25,751 nucleotides of DNA from WQTU01 sp031548835. Lineage in GTDB: Bacteria > Spirochaetota > Spirochaetia > CADAEX01. Below, piece by piece: positions 17,271 to 25,341 of the stretch. Below the pieces are notes generated by a model that saw only the letters and a list, made by a program, of their open reading frames with translations, was not told the origin of the DNA and made no database searches. The stretch's first letter is position 1, and each line of letters begins with the position of its first letter. The position numbers and the translations under genes were made by a program. The stretch is taken from positions 1-25,751 of the forward strand of contig JAVBQS010000229.1 of NCBI GenBank assembly GCA_031548835.1, in the 5' to 3' direction.

Positions 17271-17999
17271 TTAAATTTTATTTGCACGTATAAATAAAAA
17301 TTGAGGCTGTTTTGTTAGTTTTACATAAGTTTCAGGCATTGCATTTTTAAATTCTTCTGTTGGCATAGGTTCAAGAAGTTTTTCTATAATAAAACCATGA
17401 TCTATAACAGGCTGTATTATTTTACTTAATGGCCTTCCATAAAATTGGACTTTGATTTTTTCATTATCCATTAGCCATTCATCATTTAATAATTCCAATG
17501 TAAAATAATTTTCTCTGTCAAATAATAAATAATCCATAAATGGATGATGTACTGAAAATATTAATTTACCATTAATTTTTAATATACGGTTGAATTCACT
17601 AAGTATATTTGACCAATCTTTTATATAATGCAATACAAGCGATGCAATAATAATATCTACAGAATTATCTGTAATAAAATCAAGCTGATTATTTAAATCA
17701 GCCTGTTTTATAATTCCTTTACCATCTGTTCTTTTTTTAGTTATTTCAACCATCTGTTTATTAAAATCTATTGCAATAACATCTGCTTCATGGTCAAGAA
17801 TCCATTTTGTATACCAGCCTCCGGCACATCCTGCATCCAAAACTTTTTTATTTTTTATATCTGGTAGCAGTGATATTGTTGCTGGTCTTTCGTAATAAGC
17901 ATTAAATGGTTTTGTATCAACATATTTTGCATAATACTTTGCCATTTCATCGTAAGCTTTCATAGATATAGAATCTGGATGAATTTTATTTTTTTTCAT
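17271..17999 (-). CDS. class I SAM-dependent methyltransferase
   Basis: A 242-residue cytoplasmic methyltransferase of the UbiE/Methyltransf_11 type. Motif I is VLDAGCAGGWYT, followed by DVIAIDFNKQMVEI (acidic strand-2 end), VDIIIASLVLHYIKDW and the ILKINGKLIFSVHHPF strand. The substrate, probably a small molecule, is unknown. The upstream flavoprotein gene ends 34 bases before this start on the same strand, so the two are probably co-transcribed. The ribosome site is weak. It converges on parC with about 80 bases between them. Confidence 0.85.
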   Translation of the reverse strand: MKKNKIHPDSISMKAYDEMAKYYAKYVDTKPFNAYYERPATISLLPDIKNKKVLDAGCAGGWYTKWILDHEADVIAIDFNKQMVEITKKRTDGKGIIKQADLNNQLDFITDNSVDIIIASLVLHYIKDWSNILSEFNRILKINGKLIFSVHHPFMDYLLFDRENYFTLELLNDEWLMDNEKIKVQFYGRPLSKIIQPVIDHGFIIEKLLEPMPTEEFKNAMPETYVKLTKQPQFLFIRANKI

Positions 18000-18033
18000 A
18001 ATATAGCCCCATAATCCAGGTTATTTTTATAAG

Positions 18034-18579
18034 TTAAATATTTTGTCCCAGCTTTCTGGCTTTTTCAAGGCCATCTGTTTTTTTAATATCATCTATTTTA
18101 TTTACATTTGGAATAAATAGTCTGCCTTTATCTTTCCATTCAGTATAGTTAAGTATTAACTCATAGGTTTTTAATATCCCATCAAAATCTTTTATATAAT
18201 CTGTCTCTGCGCAGACAAGCAATGCTGCTTCCTTAATTTTAAGAGCTCTTTTGCCAATCATAAACGAATATATTTTATCAATAGCAGCTTTGATTTGTGC
18301 AGTAAAAGTAAACCAGTAAAGAGGGGTGCATAATACAAGCATATCTGCACTTTCAAGAATAGGAGCAAGTTCGTTAAAATCATCCATAAGCGAACAAGCA
18401 ACGCCTTTTGAAAAACAGGTATTGCAGGCAATACAGCCTGTTATATTTTTTCTTCCAGCTTCAAACTTTGTTGCAATATGGCCTGAGCCTGTTGCCCCTT
18501 CTATAAAAGCATCAGCCATTAAATCGCTGTTTCCGCCTTTTCTTGCACTGCCTGTTATTATTACTATGTTTTTCTTCAT
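18034..18579 (-). CDS. flavodoxin-family NAD(P)H:FMN oxidoreductase, iron-sulfur flavoprotein-like
   Basis: A 181-residue flavodoxin-fold protein. The FMN phosphate loop is ITGSARKGGNSDLM at 8-21. The segment GCIACNTCFSKGVACSLMDDF carries the close cysteine group seen in iron-sulfur flavoproteins and related reductases, followed by LCTPLYWFTFTAQIKAAIDK. It is likely an electron carrier or quinone/FMN reductase in an anaerobic or oxidative-stress setting. AGGAG precedes the ATG. It is probably in an operon with the methyltransferase downstream. Confidence 0.85.
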   Translation of the reverse strand: MKKNIVIITGSARKGGNSDLMADAFIEGATGSGHIATKFEAGRKNITGCIACNTCFSKGVACSLMDDFNELAPILESADMLVLCTPLYWFTFTAQIKAAIDKIYSFMIGKRALKIKEAALLVCAETDYIKDFDGILKTYELILNYTEWKDKGRLFIPNVNKIDDIKKTDGLEKARKLGQNI

Positions 18580-18749
18580 TAAAATCTCCTGATATTATGC
18601 AGATGCCATGTGTTGTAACTTAATCAGCCTTGACTGCAGATATAATATTTAAACTAATTTTACTATATTGTTTTGGAACTTCATAAGAAAATTTTATTTT
18701 AAAAAATGCTTATGATGAAAAACTATTTTTCTTAAAATAAAAACAAAGT

Positions 18750-18827
18750 CTATATTTCTGCTATTGCTTCTATTTCGACAAGAGCTCCTTTGGGAATTTG
18801 CAATTCGCCTAGTGTTGAGAGGGCAGG
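18750..18827 (-). pseudogene. C-terminal remnant of a second ridA copy
   Basis: Reading the minus strand from 18827, 25 codons then TAG give PALSTLGELQIPKGALVEIE and a few more residues. The intact RidA upstream ends PARSTLGGLQIPKGALIEIE, and 19 of 25 residues match. Only the tail of the gene is left, directly downstream of the complete copy. Confidence 0.85.
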
Positions 18828-18846
18828 GCTACGCAGTGTCCTGCCC
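18821..18846. repeat. GC-rich inverted repeat between ridA and its remnant
   Basis: GGGCAGG (18821-18827) pairs with CCTGCCC (18840-18846) over 12 bases. It lies immediately after the ridA stop and overlaps the start of the remnant. It may serve as a terminator of ridA without a T-run, or mark the recombination junction. Confidence 0.4.
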
Positions 18847-18853
18847 CTGCGGA

Positions 18854-19255
18854 CTAAGTAATAGCAACAGCTTCTATTTCAATAAGAGCGCCTTTGGGAA
18901 TCTGTAATCCGCCTAAAGTTGATCTGGCAGGGAAGGATTCTGCTCCTTGCGCAGAACCGGCTGTTTTAAAAAAAGCCTCATATACTTTATTAAATTCCGA
19001 AAAATCATTTATATCTTTAAGAAAACAGGATGTCTTTACTATTCTATCTACAGAACTTCCTGAAGCTTCTGTAATAGCTTTTAAATTTTTGAGAACCATT
19101 TCTGTCTGTTCTTTTATATTATTTCCCTTTATTAAACCTGTTTCAGGATCAACAGGAATTTGTCCTGAAATAAAAACAAAATTTCCTGTTTTAATTGCCT
19201 GCGAATACGGGCCTATTGCTGCAGGCGCTGATTTTGTATTTATAACTTGTTTCAT
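18854..19255 (-). CDS. ridA: RidA family reactive intermediate/imine deaminase
   Basis: A 133-residue protein of the RidA/YjgF family, a trimer that hydrolyses reactive enamine and imine intermediates from PLP enzymes. The sequence shows AIGPYSQAIKTGNFVFISGQIPVDPETG at the N-terminus, and PARSTLGGLQIPKGALIEIEAVA at the end with the catalytic Arg (in ARST) and a conserved Glu. Length is normal. AAGGAGAA precedes the ATG. It sits alone between the flavoprotein gene and the hybrid kinase. A remnant of a second copy follows it. Confidence 0.93.
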   Translation of the reverse strand: MKQVINTKSAPAAIGPYSQAIKTGNFVFISGQIPVDPETGLIKGNNIKEQTEMVLKNLKAITEASGSSVDRIVKTSCFLKDINDFSEFNKVYEAFFKTAGSAQGAESFPARSTLGGLQIPKGALIEIEAVAIT

Positions 19256-19341
19256 CCGGTTCTCCTTATTTTTGTGTCATACTGATAATAATTTGCCATG
19301 CTGTTGCAGAACATCATCTGCATGGTACCTCTCAAAAGCGA

Positions 19342-22092
19342 TTAATCTTCCAAACCATCCAAATAATTTTCAATCACGCAGATTAATTCACATATATCAA
19401 TGGGTTTACTTATATGGGCATTCATGCCTGCATTTGTACAAGTTTCAGCATCTTCTTTGAAAGCATTTGCAGTCATTGCGATAATGGGAACAGACAATGC
19501 CTTTGGCGTGCCAAGCTCTCGAATTTTCCTGGTGACAGTTATTCCGTCCATAAGAGGCATCTGCACATCCATCAATATTATATCATATTTCTCCTGGTTC
19601 TCTATGAATATGTCAAAGGCTTCTTTGCCGTTTTCGGCGCAGTCAATCTTGATTTTAGTTTCTCCCAGCAGAGTAGTTACAATCTCGCGATTAATATCAA
19701 TATCTTCTGCCAGCAGCAAACAGCAGTTTTTAAAAGTTTTTGATGACAGGTTTTTTTTGGCTTTATGCGGTACAAGAGCATCTTTGTTGACAACCAGCTC
19801 GTTAATAGCATTTAAAATTGAAGATTGAAAAAGCGGCTTTTGAATAAATCTTATAATGCCGGCCTCATTTGCTTCTTTTTGAATCAGATACCAATCTGAA
19901 ATCGAAATCATAATAACATTGACTCCTTCGCCTGCCAGCAGCCGGATACGGCGGGTAGTTTCAATGCCATTCATTCCCTCCATAAGGTAATCAACAAAGA
20001 TGATATGATAGTTATTGCATCGATTAACAGCACAACGAACCATAGAAACAGCTTCTTCTCCGTTATGCGCCAAATCGCAGTGAATCTCAAACTGTTCCAT
20101 CATGCGCTTAAAGTAATCCAGTACCACCGGATCATCATCAACAACCAAAACACGAATTGCGGCATAGACAGATTTGTCAAAAATGTTCTTTTTCTCGCTC
20201 TGCTTATCTATGATCAATTTTGCTGTAAAACTAAAATTACTGCCTTTTCCCAGTTCGCTGGCAACACAAACAGAACCGCCCATCAGCTCTACAATTTTTT
20301 TGGAAATGGCAAGCCCGAGGCCGGTTCCTCCAAATTTACGCGATATATTGGCTTCGGCCTGCTCAAATGATTTAAATAATTTTCTGCTTTGTTCCGGCGA
20401 AATTCCTATGCCGTTGTCAATTACATCACATTGTATGGTGCAAATACCATCGTTTTTTTCTAAATTCATGATTTTCAGTGTGATGTTTCCGTGATCCGGA
20501 GTAAACTTCACAGAGTTGGATAATAAATTTGTAATAACTTGTGAAAGCCTAAGCTCATCCCCGATAACATAATGCGGCATAGATGTATCGATGTTGACAA
20601 ACAGATTGATTTTCTTTTCTTCAGCCTTGACTGCAATAACATTGATAACATTTTCCAGCATCTTTTCAAAGTTGAAAGGTTCAGGATGAAGTTCAAGCTT
20701 ATTGGCATCAATTTTTGACATATCAAGTATATCGTTAATGATGGCAAGCAAATGACGTGAAGCATCGTCAATCTTATCAAGACAATAGAGCATTTTTTCA
20801 GGATCTTTTGACATCTGTCCGATTTTTGCCATGCCTATAATCGCATTCATTGGCGTGCGGATTTCATGGCTCATATTTGCAAGAAACTGGCTTTTAGCCC
20901 GTGCGCTTTCTTCAGCAGCATCCTTTGCTTTTTCAACCTCTGCAATCATTGCTTTATATTCCCTAAGGTCTCTGAAATAACCTGCTACGCGGAAGCTTCC
21001 TTTATATGCAACTTTAACAAGCGTAACTTCGGCAGGAATAAGTTCTTTCTTGCTGTTTTGATGCATCCACTCAAAGGTGTGTGTGCCTTCCTGCATGGTT
21101 TTTTGCATAACAAGCTTAAGCTTTTCAGCAGAGGGAATGCCATCGGGCTGAAATTCCGGCGAGAAATCAAAAAAATGTTCAGCAAGTTGTTTTTTGTCAT
21201 TTATCTGGAAGAATTTCAGGGATGCATCGTTACACTCAACCATCTTGAGTTCATCATTCCAGAAGCCAAAGCCTATAGGTGTCGCGTCAATCATTATCTG
21301 GTTGAGTTCGGCTGCTTCACGAGCCTCATCACGCGCCCCAAGCTCGGCCCGCATATCGCGTATATATCCTATGATCCGGTAGCTATCTTTATAGGCAACT
21401 TTTTTGAGTGTTACCTCTGCAGGCAGGGGATCGCCATTAATAGTGCGGTGCATCCACGGGAAAGTGACTTCGCCGGCATTCATGGCAATAGTGACATATT
21501 CCAGCGCCATTTCATTGGCAGGACGCCCCGAAGGCTGAATATAAGCTGATAGCATAAAAAAATTTTCGCAGTATTCCTGTTTTGATGAACATTTGAACAG
21601 TTTAACAGCAGCCTCATTGCAGTCGATTATTTCCATCTTATCGTTCCAGACATCAGCTGCAAGAGGGCATGAGTCAAGCATTAGCCTGGCTCTTTCTTCC
21701 GCCTCTTTTGCTGCAACTTCCTGCTCATTTTTGGCAGTAATATCCCTTGAAATGCCAAGCAGGCCTTTGATCTTGCCATCTATAATTAATGGAGTCTTTA
21801 TTGTTTCCATAAGCCGTTTGGTTCCATCATGATATGTAATCCACTCTTCTATGGATTCAGTTATGTTTTTAGACATAATACGGCGGTCTGCCTCTATAAA
21901 AAGAGCTGCCATTTCAGCATCAATATTAAATATTTCCAAATCAGTTTTACCAATTAGATCTGCTTCCGGGCAATTGGCAAAACGTTCAAAGCTGGGATTG
22001 CAGCCGGTATATTTTCCTGCTGTGTCTTTGTAAAAAATCAAATCAGGGATGGTGTCGCGAATTACCTTTAATACATTGTTGCTATTGCTCAT
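19342..22092 (-). CDS. hybrid sensor histidine kinase with three PAS and two receiver domains
   Basis: A 916-residue signalling kinase, apparently cytoplasmic (no membrane helix). Counting from the upstream ATG at 22098: PAS1 at about 8-122, then two similar PAS domains (137-250 and 265-380), each with WMHxT/N and AEVTL..VAYK. HisKA has H411 in SHEIRTPMN. HATPase has N524/N528, DNGIG at 561 and GGTGLGLAISK at 590. Receiver 1 (650-765) has D703 and K754; receiver 2 (792-910) has D844 and K898. All phosphorylation sites look intact. Both receivers are on one chain with no Hpt domain, so an outside Hpt protein may be needed. I prefer ATG 22092 because GGAGGAG abuts the 22098 ATG with no spacer but lies 6 bases before 22092. 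The gene looks less AT-rich than its neighbours. Confidence 0.93.
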   Translation of the reverse strand: MSNSNNVLKVIRDTIPDLIFYKDTAGKYTGCNPSFERFANCPEADLIGKTDLEIFNIDAEMAALFIEADRRIMSKNITESIEEWITYHDGTKRLMETIKTPLIIDGKIKGLLGISRDITAKNEQEVAAKEAEERARLMLDSCPLAADVWNDKMEIIDCNEAAVKLFKCSSKQEYCENFFMLSAYIQPSGRPANEMALEYVTIAMNAGEVTFPWMHRTINGDPLPAEVTLKKVAYKDSYRIIGYIRDMRAELGARDEAREAAELNQIMIDATPIGFGFWNDELKMVECNDASLKFFQINDKKQLAEHFFDFSPEFQPDGIPSAEKLKLVMQKTMQEGTHTFEWMHQNSKKELIPAEVTLVKVAYKGSFRVAGYFRDLREYKAMIAEVEKAKDAAEESARAKSQFLANMSHEIRTPMNAIIGMAKIGQMSKDPEKMLYCLDKIDDASRHLLAIINDILDMSKIDANKLELHPEPFNFEKMLENVINVIAVKAEEKKINLFVNIDTSMPHYVIGDELRLSQVITNLLSNSVKFTPDHGNITLKIMNLEKNDGICTIQCDVIDNGIGISPEQSRKLFKSFEQAEANISRKFGGTGLGLAISKKIVELMGGSVCVASELGKGSNFSFTAKLIIDKQSEKKNIFDKSVYAAIRVLVVDDDPVVLDYFKRMMEQFEIHCDLAHNGEEAVSMVRCAVNRCNNYHIIFVDYLMEGMNGIETTRRIRLLAGEGVNVIMISISDWYLIQKEANEAGIIRFIQKPLFQSSILNAINELVVNKDALVPHKAKKNLSSKTFKNCCLLLAEDIDINREIVTTLLGETKIKIDCAENGKEAFDIFIENQEKYDIILMDVQMPLMDGITVTRKIRELGTPKALSVPIIAMTANAFKEDAETCTNAGMNAHISKPIDICELICVIENYLDGLED

Positions 22093-22337
22093 ATACATCT
22101 CCTCCAGGTATGTTTATCCCTTTGATTTTGTAAGTTATATATATCATAAAATGGATTAAAAAAATGTTTACACTATCAGAAAACATCTCAAATAAAATGT
22201 TTTGCAGTATTTATAGCATATAAATACTACATTTATTTCTGTAATTAAAGCCCATTATAGCATGAATAAAGCTGAAATTGCTATCCGGCTATTTTTTTTG
22301 CATATAGTCAGGAGGTGAATGCAATAGCATAGCAGGG

Positions 22338-22369
22338 AAGACTTTATCAAAGATTATGTAGTCTTTTTT
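22338..22369 (+). terminator. weak intrinsic terminator-like hairpin
   Basis: AAGACT (22338-22343) pairs with AGTCTT (22360-22365), then Ts to 22369. The stem is short. It follows a Shine-Dalgarno-like AGGAGGTGA but no sizeable frame. Confidence 0.35.
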
Positions 22370-22415
22370 ATGCCTATAGTTCTTGATTTATCTGCGCCTG
22401 TTTAAACTCAAACCT

Positions 22416-22443
22416 GCAGCAGGGATGCATGCAATCCTGCTGC
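22416..22443 (-). terminator. inverted repeat downstream of the DUF1015 gene
   Basis: GCAGCAGG (22416-22423) and CCTGCTGC (22436-22443) are perfect arms around a 12-base loop, 32 bases after the DUF1015 stop on the minus strand. There is no strong T-run, so it may protect the 3' end rather than terminate. Confidence 0.4.
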
Positions 22444-22474
22444 TGTGACATGGATGCCGCTATTTTGCGCAGGA

Positions 22475-23785
22475 CTACTCCTGTGAAAGCCGGGGATCTA
22501 TTATTCTTGATTCAAGATAATATCTTTTTTCAATAGCTTCGCCTATTGAAAATGTTTTTCTGGGGTAAACCCCTTTTGCAGTAATGCGGCTGAAAAATGT
22601 TTTTTTGCTTATTGCAGGAAGCAGAAATCCTATATTGCCTTCTTTTTCAGAAAGCTGGAGAAGATCTTCCTCTCCGTGGATATAATCAATTTCTCCGCTG
22701 TCCGAGGCCTCTGCAAGATATTTATCAAGAAAAACCTGTAGCTTTTCCGCAGCCAGAAGATTATCTTCGTTTTTTAATATAATCTCGCCATAATTTTTAC
22801 TGGCGCTCTTGTTGCAGCCAGAAACAAAAATTATTCTGTTTGCTTCCTGCGGAGTTTTTACATCTTTCCGCTCTATTTTTGTTATTTTGCATCCTGTCTC
22901 TTTTTCAAAAGCATTTAACAATTTTGCGCTGTCTATATTAAATACTGTGCGGTGTATCGGCTCGAAATTAAGGCCGCAGCTGTTAATATTTATAATTTCA
23001 ACAAGCGCATAACGGGCAGGATGATTCTCCGGTATGCCTGGTTTCTTTTTAATAATATTCCATACCTCTTTTGCTGCTGCAAGAGAATGGTTTCCGTCTC
23101 CAACTGCAAAAAGAGTTCTGTTTTTCTTTGCAAGGTTTTCAAAAGCTTTTTCAAGATGTTCAAAATCTTCTTTTTTATTTACATGCCAGCCGCGTATTTT
23201 GCCTCCATTTTTCATCAATTTAAAATCATAAAGCTTTTCAAATTGGTCTTTGCGTGAATAAAGATATTCAACAACAGAGCCGCTCTCATCATCTATAAGA
23301 AATAGTATGTGGGGAAGATCAAGCGATGCTTTTTCCCTTATCTTAATTCTTGGAGGAAGCCTGTCTATTACTGTTTTTTCTGTCGGGCGGATAATAGAAT
23401 CTGATTTTTCGCTATAGTCATATTTTTCAAGATCAACTGCAATTAAAATCCCCTGTCTTGATTTTGTGTATGGCGTCTCTCTTTCAACAAGAACAAAACC
23501 TTCTGGAAGTTTTGTTAATATTCCGCTTTTTATATAGTCAGCCATGTTTTTATTTATAGAAGATATTTTATCTTCCAGCACAATTTCTTTAAGATAACAT
23601 TCCGGGAGAATAAGATTTAATGTAGACGCATATCTTTCTGTAATTTTTTTCACATCTTCCCAATAATCTTTATTAGAAGTAAATTGATCGCAGGCAATTA
23701 CAGACCATTTTTCAATATCTGTCTTTTTCTGATTTGGAAGCAATATTTCCGGCACTTTTATTCCATACTGTTCAAATTTTCGCAT
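22475..23785 (-). CDS. DUF1015 family protein
   Basis: A 436-residue soluble protein that fits DUF1015 (PF06245) over nearly its full length. Typical segments are WSVIACDQFTSNKDYWEDV near the N-terminus, the PRIKIRE stretch, FAVGDGNHSLAAAKEVW with GDGNHS at 229-234, ALVEIIN and FEPIHRTVF. The conserved Gly-Asp-Gly-Asn-His-Ser suggests a phosphate- or metal-binding site, but the family has no established function that I can name with confidence. AGAGGA stands before the ATG. It is a single gene divergent from ferritin. No neighbour indicates a pathway. Confidence 0.9.
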   Translation of the reverse strand: MRKFEQYGIKVPEILLPNQKKTDIEKWSVIACDQFTSNKDYWEDVKKITERYASTLNLILPECYLKEIVLEDKISSINKNMADYIKSGILTKLPEGFVLVERETPYTKSRQGILIAVDLEKYDYSEKSDSIIRPTEKTVIDRLPPRIKIREKASLDLPHILFLIDDESGSVVEYLYSRKDQFEKLYDFKLMKNGGKIRGWHVNKKEDFEHLEKAFENLAKKNRTLFAVGDGNHSLAAAKEVWNIIKKKPGIPENHPARYALVEIININSCGLNFEPIHRTVFNIDSAKLLNAFEKETGCKITKIERKDVKTPQEANRIIFVSGCNKSASKNYGEIILKNEDNLLAAEKLQVFLDKYLAEASDSGEIDYIHGEEDLLQLSEKEGNIGFLLPAISKKTFFSRITAKGVYPRKTFSIGEAIEKRYYLESRIIDPRLSQE

Positions 23786-23967
23786 ATTATTCCTCTATAA
23801 AAAATATTTATTATTTTTTTATTCTGTTCAAGTTATTTTTGGCAAGATTGATCTATTTTTTGAAAATATTAGCAATAGATATTTTTAGCTATGTTGCAAT
23901 AATTATAAACCAAATTATCTTTGATTTAGTTTTTTAATTGAGTATACTTAAAATGGAGGTTAGCACA

Positions 23968-24498
23968 ATGATAAATAAAGATGTAGCTACTATGTTGAAT
24001 GATCAGATTACAAATGAATTTTATGCCGGATATTTGTATCTTTCCATGGCTGCCCAGGCAGAAGATTTAAACCTTCCAGGACTTTCAAACTGGTTTTATG
24101 TACAGCATCAGGAAGAACATACACATGCAATGAAGATTTTTAAGTACCTTGTTGAACAGGGTGTTAAAGTTTCTTTAAAAGAAATTAAACAGCCAAAAAT
24201 AGATTGGAAAAATCCTCTTGAGATGGCTAAAGATGCGTTAAAACATGAGGAATTTGTTACAGCCACATTTAATAAAATAATGGATGTTGCTCATGCGGCA
24301 AAAGATTATGCTTCAATTTCTTTTATGAATTGGTATATTGATGAACAGGTCGAAGAAGAAGCTTCTGCAAAAGAGCTTATTCAGAAATTTGAAATGGCAG
24401 AAACCAGGGCAGCTCTTTTGTTTATTGATTCAGAGCTTGGACAGAGAACTTTCAGGACATCGCTCCGTGTAAAAGCAACTCCTGTCCAATTAGCATAA
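23968..24498 (+). CDS. ftnA: non-haem ferritin
   Basis: A 176-residue ferritin that forms a 24-subunit shell storing iron as ferric mineral. Counting from ATG 23968, ferroxidase residues fall at the E. coli FtnA positions: E17, Y24, E50, H53, E94, E126, Q127 and E130. I chose this ATG over the in-frame TTG at 23938 because GGAGG lies 9 bases before it and MINKDVATMLNDQI is the usual N-terminus. It is preceded by an AT-rich gap with no recognisable Fur or PerR box. It is followed by two hairpins (24517-24596). It likely guards against iron-driven oxidative damage. Confidence 0.95.
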   Translation: MINKDVATMLNDQITNEFYAGYLYLSMAAQAEDLNLPGLSNWFYVQHQEEHTHAMKIFKYLVEQGVKVSLKEIKQPKIDWKNPLEMAKDALKHEEFVTATFNKIMDVAHAAKDYASISFMNWYIDEQVEEEASAKELIQKFEMAETRAALLFIDSELGQRTFRTSLRVKATPVQLA

Positions 24499-24516
24499 GA
24501 ATTTTTAAAAGATCAC

Positions 24517-24540
24517 TCAGCCTGCAATTGTGCAGGTTGA
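24517..24540 (+). terminator. first hairpin after ferritin
   Basis: TCAGCCTGCA (24517-24526) pairs with TGCAGGTTGA (24531-24540) with one G-T pair and a 4-base loop, starting 18 bases after the ferritin stop. No T-run follows. Confidence 0.5.
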
Positions 24541-24544
24541 TACA

Positions 24545-24596
24545 ATATTTAGCAGCAGCTTATTAGTGCTTTAAGAGCAAGGTTGCTGCTAAATAT
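24545..24596. terminator. second, long hairpin after ferritin
   Basis: ATATTTAGCAGCA (24545-24557) is perfectly complementary to TGCTGCTAAATAT (24584-24596). The 26-base loop holds a small GCT/AGC hairpin. Being symmetric, it could stop transcription from ferritin and from the opposite-strand yefM-yoeB operon. Confidence 0.55.
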
Positions 24597-24696
24597 ATTA
24601 TGATAAGGCTTATTTGTACAGAAATCTGCTTGCTGGTAGAAGCTGTTATTTTTGCTGTAAAAATGATTCCAGTAAATTATTTGTTTGAAAATTATT

Positions 24697-24960
24697 CTAT
24701 TTTTTATAATGGAACCTGAAGGAAATAAATATAAGATTTTCTTTCTGAATAGTATATATAACTCGATGTTCCAAGTCGATTCTTCTTGACCAAAACCCTT
24801 TTAAATTTGCTTTTAATTGTTCTGGTTTGCCAATCCCTTCAAAAGGATTTCTTTCAATATCTTTTATTAAATCATTAATTCTTTTGAGTTGTTTTTTATC
24901 TGTATTAACCCAATATTGATAATCTTTCCAGGCCTCATCAGTAAATAATTTATTCATCAT
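24697..24960 (-). CDS. yoeB: YoeB family ribosome-dependent mRNA interferase toxin
   Basis: A toxin of the Txe/YoeB family that cuts mRNA in the ribosomal A site. The fold signature WKDYQYW...DKKQLKRINDLIKDIERNPFEGIGKPE and FWSRRID..HRVIY is clear. Starting at the second Met (24957), the catalytic residues fall at E46, R65, H83 and Y84, exactly as in E. coli YoeB, so an 86-residue protein from that Met is preferred over 87. The start overlaps the end of the antitoxin gene by about 8-11 bases, so translation is coupled. The gene looks intact and likely active. Confidence 0.93.
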   Translation of the reverse strand: MMNKLFTDEAWKDYQYWVNTDKKQLKRINDLIKDIERNPFEGIGKPEQLKANLKGFWSRRIDLEHRVIYTIQKENLIFISFRFHYKK

Positions 24961-25207
24961 TAAGCAATTCTTTTTTGGTGATTTTTCCAGACTTTAATTG
25001 ACTAATAGATTTTTGGAGATGTTCAGCATTGGCTTCATTTGATAATAAATAATTAGTTTCTATAAGACTGTTATATTCATCTATAGATATAAGCACAAGA
25101 TTTTCGTTATTTTTACGGGTAATAATCAAAGGGTCATTATCATTAAAAACCTTATCCATATAAGTCTTTAAATTTTGTCTTAGATCAGTATATGTAATAG
25201 CATCCAT
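24950..25207 (-). CDS. yefM: YefM/Phd family antitoxin
   Basis: An 85-residue antitoxin. The N-terminal half (MDAITYTDLRQNLKTYMDKVFNDNDPLIITRK...LVLISIDEYNSL) is the Phd/YefM DNA-binding and dimer domain. The tail is the disordered toxin-binding part. It neutralises the overlapping YoeB and represses its own operon. GGAGA lies 8 bases before the ATG. A perfect palindrome at 25221-25244 covers the promoter -10 box and fits autoregulation. Confidence 0.93.
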   Translation of the reverse strand: MDAITYTDLRQNLKTYMDKVFNDNDPLIITRKNNENLVLISIDEYNSLIETNYLLSNEANAEHLQKSISQLKSGKITKKELLNDE

Positions 25208-25220
25208 GGCTAAATCTCCT

Positions 25221-25257
25221 ATACGTACAATATATTGTACGTATTATAAAAAATCAA
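25221..25257 (-). promoter_or_regulatory. yefM-yoeB promoter and palindromic operator
   Basis: On the minus strand, TTGATT (25257-25252), a 17-base spacer and TATATT (25234-25229) form a good sigma70 promoter. A perfect 24-base palindrome (25221-25244, arms ATACGTACAATA / TATTGTACGTAT) is centred on the -10 box. Its TTGTACG/CGTACAA cores resemble the TGTACA core bound by E. coli YefM. Binding there would shut the promoter. Confidence 0.75.
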
Positions 25258-25341
25258 GCTATTTAACAGCTATTTAATAAATTTGTAATTTGCAGTTTGT
25301 CGCCTAATAGCGTGTGTCTTAGTTTTGTTAGCCGAAATGTT

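Larger units (their letters stand above)
22093..22474. other. 382-bp intergenic region between kinase and DUF1015 gene
   Basis: No convincing gene. It holds a hairpin with T-run on the plus strand (22338-22369) preceded by a strong AGGAGGTGA (22310-22318) and an ATG two codons long, and an inverted repeat near the end of the DUF1015 gene (22416-22443). The kinase promoter must also lie here but I could not place it. Confidence 0.5.

Noticed and set aside
17243..17273. A/T hairpin between parC and the methyltransferase gene as terminator
   Set aside because: Seven A/T-dominated pairs in very AT-rich DNA with overlap into the methyltransferase stop; not distinguishable from chance.
20866..21549. 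Plus-strand open frame of 227 codons
   Set aside because: It lies fully opposite the PAS region of the hybrid kinase, whose domains are unmistakable. Its protein is Cys/Phe-rich with no recognisable domain, as expected for the reverse of a kinase gene.
22093..22098. ATG at 22098 as start of the hybrid kinase
   Set aside because: The ribosome site GGAGGAG touches this ATG with no spacer, while the ATG at 22092 has a normal distance.
23938..23967. TTG start ten codons earlier for ferritin
   Set aside because: GGAGG at 23955-23959 lies inside that extension and is correctly spaced for ATG 23968; ferroxidase numbering also fits the ATG.
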